From Anthostomella pinea (taxonomy: Eukaryota > Ascomycota > Sordariomycetes > Xylariales > Xylariaceae): a stretch of 64,000 nucleotides of DNA. Where the stretch lies: NCBI GenBank assembly GCA_963556695.1, contig CAUWAG010000020.1:2852001-2916000 (forward strand), in the 5' to 3' direction. Each line of letters starts with the position of its first letter. The stretch's first letter is position 1. The notes beneath the pieces were generated by a model. It saw only the letters and a program-made list of their open reading frames with translations, was not told the DNA's origin and searched no databases. This document shows positions 57,721 to 64,000 of this stretch, piece by piece. The position numbers and the translations under genes are program-made.

Positions 57721-60471
57721 TATGATGGCAATCTCGCACACGGTAGCTTAACACGGTGGTGTCTGACTAGAGGCGGTCGAGTCGCGAAAGCATGCGCGCG
57801 CTTTACCGTGCAGAATGGCAGATGTCAGACACGAAGCGCGGAACGAATTGGAGATGGCGGAATAGGAATGGCAGCTTTTGGCGGGGTAATAACGCCAAGA
57901 CGCCAAGTCGCGTAAAAGACCCGATCAGCCGGCTGGGCCGCTAGCGATTTCGGATTAAGGGTTCCATGGATGGCGCTAGGTGGCGCTACAGTGGGACAGC
58001 CGGGCGGGAGATGGGGTTCCAAATTCCAAACTTCAAACTTCCAAATGCCCTGCCTGCCTCAGCCTGCCGGCCCAGCCTGCCAATGCCAAGCCTGCTGTGC
58101 CCAGGTGCCAGCCCAAATGCCCGGACTGCCAAGTTCAGTGCCAAGCCTGTTGTGCCCCGGTGCCAGGTGCCCAGGTCGTCTTCTTCCAAGCTGCCAAGGT
58201 TCCACTCTCTTGGTAAGGTAACCTCTTCTTCACCTTCTTCAGTCATACAGCACCCTCCTCGACTTTTCGACTCTTCGACTTTGTAACAACCTGCTGATCA
58301 CACCCTACGCCCACAACACGAAGGTGGCAACGTCCAGACTCACCGAGACACACCGGTGACACCGCAACTTGCACGAGAGGCGGCACCTCGTTATTTCCCC
58401 ATATCGTTCACCCAGAGTTTGGCTCAGAACGGTTCAGCTGCCATGAAAAAGCAAAGTGACTGGCGTCGAGTGTTTGGCTGCTGACGACCAGTCCTCCTCC
58501 TAGACCCTAGTAGGGAGCTCTACGAGCATGGAGCTACCTTGCTGCACCGTGTCAGCGCGTGTGTGTCTATCAGGTGCCGTTTATCCATTATCAACCATAT
58601 ATTGTCAATACGTGGTTGTCGACCCCAACGTGCCAACGTCCCGGCGGCTTCCCAAAGGGGCATCCCGAGATATCCAGCTTCACCAACCCCCGTTCCGCAG
58701 GGTACATGCCGTACCCTTGGTCCTCTCCAATATCTTGCAGGAATTATTACAGATCCCAGCCCTGGAAGTCCTGGGCCCGCAGCGTCCGGCAGGGCAAGTG
58801 ACGTCTCTGGCCTGCGAGCCAAGCACATCCAGATGTGCCAGACAGCCACGACCTGCAGAGTCGAGACTTGCACCGCCTTGGCTACAGCAGCGGAATGACA
58901 CCGCGGCAGGCAAAGGCTTTTGGCATCATGGACAAGGATAACACCCCGGTTACTGAGCAGCTCTACCAGAGCCGCGGAGCAGTTGGCCCTTGGCTGCTTG
59001 GCTGAACTATGTAACCACCCCGGCCATGCTTGCTCCAATGGCGCATGCCTCCCCGCTGTCAGACGCTGCCATAGACGACCCCAGACGAGGACAACAGCAT
59101 CGGTCTTACACACCACTACGGATGTCAGTACCGACGTCCTTGCATCTCCCAGCGTCAAGGGCCTCTTGTCACATCCGTCCCGTCTTCATTCGTCTCTTTC
59201 AGCCCAACCTGCCGTGAACCACGCTACCCGGCCGCCTGGAGCCGAAGACGCCTACCCGTTTCGCCCTCCCCCTTTCAGGCAGCTCTACCCGGAGGCTTCA
59301 TATCTACCAGACCCAGCCCCACCGCTTCACATTGTCATCCAGGGTAAGTAAGTGGTATGATGGGAGTCTCGTGAACGCTGAACAGGAACGGACAAGGGGA
59401 GAGGTAATGTTGCACTCTTGATCCCGCATACTGTATGGCGCCTATCAGTTGGAGATTGCGCCGAAGGGACCCAAACAAGCTTTGGGCCCGGGCTTTAGGT
59501 AGATGACCATGCGTCGCAATGCCTACGGCTATATGGGCGAGCGAGGTAGGGGTGAAGAACGCAACGCAACCATGGAAGCCGACAGGCCTGCCTTTCGCCA
59601 GCGGAAGATTGTCCCACGCACGGCACGGCCAACCCTTCCGACGGTTCTCTTCTCAAGGTCGGCTTCGTGGACCCCGTACTGCCGTTGCAGACATATGTAC
59701 CTGTAGAGATGAGCCGCTGGTACCCTATCGATGACGTGTAAGCCTTCACGGTACAGAACACGTAGGCGTCCTACAGACGCACCACAGGGGTCGGCGAGCG
59801 CCCACGTCAGGGGGCCTTTCTTTACGAAGCAGCGCACCATACCCACGAGCAACGTACCTCGCAGGACAGGGTGACAGATATGAAGACACGCTCTGGGAGG
59901 AACCCCCCTCGCAGTCGTACGTCACTGGTTCGGTGAGAATCCCTCGGGCATTAGGGCGGCGGCAAGGAGCAAGAATATGGCCTCATCTTGCTCAAGGGAA
60001 CGTATCATCAGCCCCTGAGTCTGGCGGCAAAGTCAGGTCGAGCCTGTGCGTGTTTGTATCGACAGTAGAATTCGAAGCAGTCATACAATTTGTAGTCCGT
60101 CAAGGAAATTGGGATTTTTTAGAATTAGGGGTTATGCATTCACAACGTCCCAGTTTGCGATAAAGTGAATATGGCGACAAAGTGAATAAGTAGGTACCCA
60201 TCCTGGCTTGTGGGAGTCCACGACTGCGACTCTTGCAATCGTCCATCAATAACGTATAGAGTAAGTAAGAAGTATGTAAAATGTTAGGTATCAGTCCACC
60301 CCCTTCCGTTCCGTCTCGTATAACGTGAAGAAACAAACGCGAGATTCGTGAATCCGACATCGATGCTTCGTGCCGCTGCGCCCAATGTCTCCAAACCTGA
60401 TATCAACACATGCTGATCCGACACTCCGTCCGTTTTGAGCCCCCTAGTGGCGTGGGCCAACCAACCCGACT
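57721..60471. other. Intergenic region with C-rich imperfect repeats
   Basis: 2.75 kb. It contains the SLD5 promoter at the left and the 3' region of the Zn2Cys6 gene at the right. A C/T-rich stretch (about 58040-58175) has an imperfect ~55-bp repeat. ORFs at 58520-59350 overlap on both strands, start poorly and have no domain content, so none is called. Confidence 0.5.
58085..58166. repeat. Imperfect ~55-bp tandem repeat, two copies (second partial)
   Basis: The unit core TGCCAAGCCTGCTGTGCCC appears at about 58085 and again, with two changes, at about 58139, each followed by (A/C)GGTGCCA. Surrounding TGCC/CCTG words suggest a degenerate minisatellite. Confidence 0.6.
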
Positions 60472-63213
60472 TCATCCGATGAACTCCGTGCTTACCAGAG
60501 TCTCCCATGGCTTTTCCGTCTCCCAAACCTTTTGCATCAGCCGACGCGCATTATGTACCTGTATATGGTCAGTCGATGTCGCCGCCACGTGAAGAAATGT
60601 AGAAAGTAGTTACCTGAGTCATCCCGTGATTCTCCGCCGTCACAAACCTCTTCAATATCAGAGCCCGCTGACCCCAGTCCCGGGCGTCGCACCCTGCCGT
60701 GAACAAAGGAAAGAGCATGCAAGATTCGGCCGTGCCGCCGGACCGGATGCGCTGAAAACAGGAGATGATCCTCCCCACGGCCATCTGGACCTTGTCGTCT
60801 TCCGACCGCTTCCCCATGATCCTGCGGTAGAGGTGGACCAGGCCGGCCCAGTGGAACGCCCAGTTTGTCGCCTCCATCTCGTTCCTGTCCCACTTCTCAA
60901 TGTCGCCTTTCTTGTGGATGTGCTGACATGGGACCGGTGGCTGAAGCATGCTCTCGGTGATGGCGTCCTCGAGCTTGCGAGCCTGCTCGAAAACCTCCTC
61001 ACTCGGCTCCCAGTCCTGGCACATGTCCCCGTCATCCCCGATGCGCTCGGCGTCGCACTTCCGGGCCAGATCGGCAATCTTGGCCAGGAGGTAGATGCAT
61101 CGTGTCGTGAAACCCATGATGCAGTCGATCTCGTCGTACCCATCCATCATGTCGTCCACTTCATAATCGAATATCCACGCTGAAGAGGTGTCCTTCGGGC
61201 CCCCGCTGAGACTACCGATTACATCGAGGTACGCGGCCCAGCTCCAGAGGAAAGAACACACTTGGTCCTGCCGGAAGTGGGGTTGCAGCCCGTGTAAGCC
61301 GCCCGGCCGGGCAGTTATGAGCTCCCGGGCCATGCCTAGGTGCTTTTGCCACGAGATCTCATACCCAAAGACCTTGGGGGAGATGATCTCGAGCGAGGTC
61401 AGCATGATGGCGGTGGCCAGGTTCGCATTGGAGAAGTTCCTTTCAGGGTCGTTCAGGGCTTGACGAAGGGCAGGGAATATGTCGTCTACCCAGAAGGCTA
61501 TTCTGAGAGTCGGCTCGGGATGATTTAGCACGCGTGCCCTATGCGAAGCTGGCGAGGTCTTGTAAGCAACATTAGGAGCCATCGAGTCAAGAGCGTCCGT
61601 ACCAGAGTATGCTAGCAACAGGGCCAGGAGATTGTCATTCTTGACAGCCATCTGAGGAAGAATTGTGCGGAATGGGTTGGCGTGTGGGTCATCGTAGGGA
61701 ACAAGCACTCGTCATCTGTCAGTAAAGGAGCAATCAAAAACAACCAGACCGGAGTCTCGGATTACCTCGAGCGGTGTGGTTCAGAAAGTGATGCTGTGTC
61801 GTTTGGTAAGACGTTATATACGGCATAACTATTGCCTAGACGGTGAAACTTACGAAGTACTGAGGCTCCATTAGCTTGATATTCAGCCTTCACGGAGGGG
61901 AAGGGACTTACCAAGAGATTCATTGGGTTCTCGGTGAGCCTAGGCCAATGTCAGCACATTCATTACGATTGAGGGTTTGTCAGAGCGGACCGTACCTGGA
62001 AGGAAGTGGCTCCAAGTTTCTGGGTATGTATATCTTAACTGGCTTTGAGTAGTATCCGCCATCTTCGTCGTTGCAGTCGTTGGTCTCGACTCCGAACCCA
62101 AACTCGTTCCAGAAGATGTCTTCAGTCGGCTCTCCGATAGTGGTATCTAGAAACTCGCGCGGGAGCAGGGGCGACGAGCCGCTGATAGCGTTCATGTCAT
62201 CGTTTTTGCCCAAATCACGATCTGGGAACCCTCTGTCAACGCCATAATAGGTCGGCTCGGCCGAGTTCCGCAGCCGGGTGTCTAGTGGTGAAAACATGGT
62301 TCCTGCGTAACCGCTTGAGTCGTCTCGTAATCCTCTGAGGCTGGGTGGCCCGGCGAGAAGGGAATTGACAGAAAGCCGCCGCACGTCCGGAGACGAGACT
62401 GACTGTTGGTCAGATCGACTGCTTTGGCGTCGGTCATCGTCGCTGTAGGTAGAGGACGTAGTCGGTGTCAGAGGGGATCCAACGGATACACCAGAGCTCA
62501 CAGAGTACCTGTAGGTTGCTGTCGTTGAGTCGACCGTTGAGCTGTGGGAAGAGTAAGGCCTCTTGTCAGTGGGTTCGGTTGGTTGGGCTTCGGGCTTCAC
62601 TTTGGCTCTTTTTCTGGGACGTTGAGAAAACTCGGCATCGCCAACTGCCATGGTTGATGCGTCAGCGAAAGTCACTGGGCCCGAGAGCGACGCTTTGCGG
62701 GCTTCATGTCTTGGCTGGTCCGTCTGACTTGGTGGATTAATAAGCGGCTCAAGTCTCCGGGCGCCCGGCGTGTCCAGGCCGTTCAGCGGGTATTGATGAA
62801 CGAGCTTGAAGCCCTTGGCCGGAATCGTTGGTGAAGGAGCATCCTGTCTAAAGTCGATGACCCCAGACTCGGGCCGTTTGCCTCTTCGGCCATCCCAGTT
62901 CAGGCGTATACTATAGTCGCATGTCTCACCGGCCCCTTGGCACCTATGAGACAGTGTTAGTGCTCAGACAGCTGTGGGCTGCGTGGATGGCCTTGATTGG
63001 AGACTCAAACCGGAACGAATTGGAGACGTACTTTAAGCAAGTTGGGTGTTCCTCTCCGCACTTGACTTTGCGGTTCTTGCAAGGCCTGTGACAAGGTCAG
63101 TCCCGTGGCCAAGACGAGCGGGTGATAAGCACGGAGGCCGGCGTCACGAACCAACATCCATTTCGACTTCGTCGTTTGGGTTCAGGCGCGCCGGGCTTTT
63201 TTGGCCGTGGCAT
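60472..63213 (-). CDS. Zn2Cys6 fungal transcription factor, ARCA/ACR-2-like
   Basis: Nuclear sequence-specific regulator; targets unknown. Eight exons: 63213-63152, 63085-63032, 62943-61996, 61939-61912, 61859-61854, 61793-61766, 61707-60614 and 60558-60472, 768 residues. The zinc cluster CX2CX6CX6CX2CX6C is assembled from three exons: NGCWPCKNRKVKC, GEEHPTCLKC and QGAGETCDY. It is followed by SIRLNWDGRRGKR, seen in acriflavine-resistance (ACR-2/ARCA) type regulators. A basic nuclear-localisation-like stretch is RPRKRAKVK. Exons 4-7 build the conserved run ENPMNLL, YF, HHFLNHTAR, VLVPYDDP, which leads the fungal regulatory domain (LPQMAVKNDNLLALLLAYSG, WEISWQKHLGMAREL-like, FLWSWAAYLDVIGSL). 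Exon 5 is only 6 nt. The last exon encodes VHNARRLMQKVWETEKPW. Exon 1's donor is an unusual GTTCGT. The subfamily assignment is moderate. Confidence 0.9.
61854..61859 (-). other. 6-nt microexon of the Zn2Cys6 gene
   Basis: TACTTC (Tyr-Phe), bounded upstream by CCTCAG and downstream by GTAAGT. It lies between a 52-nt intron (61860-61911) and a 60-nt intron (61794-61853) and is needed to join NPMNLL to HHFLNHTAR in phase with the family's YF residues. Confidence 0.8.
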
Positions 63214-64000
63214 TATACGATTCTTGTAGTCGATTAGGGGTACGAGAATGCTTGAGCACGATATCCCTTGCGATGCCGTCGACCGTCGGTCATGTTCGAT
63301 AAGCCAACCACCTATTGTAGTCTCTCTAGGCGAGGCACAACTCGTTTGTGTTCAAGCGCAACAACACTTGCGATAGTCGTTGGACAGTGGGACAGACCAA
63401 GCAACGACTTGACGTGATGAAGGGTTGAACCTGAAGAGCTGTGTTGCACGTGTCTGACAAATAAACGGATGGGGAAGACAAGGAGAGAGGCTGGATAAGG
63501 GAGATGAGTTGTGTATGTAGGCGTGTGTGATGTATAAGTGTAGGCGCGGATGTAGTTGGGATACGACCAAGTGAGGAGGAGCAAGAGACAAGGGATTAAT
63601 TAGTAAGAGGTAGTAGCCCGACTAGTTCAACTACTACCCAGACTAGTATCCCCCGCGATAAGGCCAACCTGTGACGAGTCAAGTGTCAAGACTGGCCGGG
63701 GAATGATATAAGGCGAGGTACCTAGGTAGCCACATGCCGGTGGCAGATAGCAGAGGTAGTACTGGATAGTAGCAGGTAGCCTGGTAGCCTGGGCTGGGCT
63801 GGGCCATTTGGATGGGCCAAATTATGTGCTTGACCGGTGTGGTCACGTAGTCACGCCTGTCCTAACGTCCAACCGTCCGTAACGCATCCCCACGTGCGCC
63901 GCCCACCAACCGTGGAACTTTCCCACCCACTTCCCACACTCATGCCCACACTCGCCCTCACTCGCCCACACTCTGCTGTCCCCCCGAACAAGCCAGCAAG
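63214..64000. other. Upstream region of the Zn2Cys6 gene
   Basis: 0.79 kb to the window end. It has palindrome TACCTAGGTA at 63719-63728 and repeated GGTAGC/TGGGC words near 63760-63810. No coding region supported. Confidence 0.5.

Noticed and set aside
58520..59351. Several overlapping ORFs of 75-212 codons on both strands
   Set aside because: They overlap extensively, begin in poor contexts and contain no recognisable motif or plausible spliced gene.
1..64000. CRISPR arrays, bacterial operons, ribosome binding sites, rRNA genes, secondary-metabolite cluster, viral insertion
   Set aside because: None is present on inspection; gene structure is eukaryotic throughout and no PKS, NRPS, terpene synthase or capsid-like sequence was seen.

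Overview
The window is nuclear DNA of a filamentous ascomycete, most likely a Sordariomycete. The genes are compact and carry short introns of about 50-100 bp with GT/AG ends and CTAAC/CTGAC-like branch sites. Intergenic distances run from 0.3 to 3.6 kb. The products are typical eukaryotic ones: a proteasome subunit, nucleoporin, dynein chain, GINS subunit and STT3. The Zn2Cys6 regulator and the long proline/serine-rich proteins are typical of filamentous fungi. A decayed pogo/Fot1-type transposon and an AT-saturated tract at the left end look like the product of repeat-induced point mutation (RIP).

Layout. 1-2.7 kb: dead transposon and AT-rich block. 3.1-4.7 kb: threonine aldolase (+). 5.2-7.6 kb: Sel1-repeat protein (-). 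10.3-11.8 kb: ERV46-type cargo receptor (-), divergent from a GNAT acetyltransferase (12.7-13.4 kb, +). 13.9-16.0 kb: secreted GH37 trehalase (-). 18.1-19.0 kb: proteasome beta-2 subunit (-), divergent from NUP159 (19.8-24.4 kb, +). 24.9-27.0 kb: dynein intermediate chain (-), divergent from ATP synthase subunit e (27.7-28.1 kb, +). 28.8-29.8 kb: hemerythrin-like gene with an apparent frameshift (-), divergent from STT3 (31.1-33.6 kb, +). 34.0 kb: tRNA-Thr(AGT) with an intron. 35.3-38.7 kb: uncharacterised CxxC protein (-). 40.0-43.8 kb: RAD53/Cds1-type checkpoint kinase (-). 45.2-48.5 kb: uncharacterised proline-rich protein (-). 52.1-53.5 kb: DUS2 (+), convergent with PPE1 (53.8-55.1 kb, -). 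56.9-57.7 kb: SLD5 (-). 60.5-63.2 kb: Zn2Cys6 regulator (-).

The genes do not form a pathway cluster. They are mostly housekeeping genes with independent promoters, and no secondary-metabolite cluster, CRISPR array, organellar or viral region is visible. ERV46 and STT3 both belong to the early secretory pathway. NUP159 and the dynein intermediate chain both belong to families that dock dynein light chain, and they lie tail to tail. RAD53, SLD5 and PPE1 touch DNA replication, checkpoint and phosphatase control. I see no linkage-based system beyond that.

Exon structures were built by hand from splice consensus, phase and expected protein continuity. Each accepted model closes in frame, except the hemerythrin-like gene, which needs one base. 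The most unusual structures are a 6-nt microexon in the Zn2Cys6 gene, a GC-AG intron in the CxxC gene, a 24-nt exon in STT3, an intron in DUS2 that is open in frame, and short palindromes that recur between genes.
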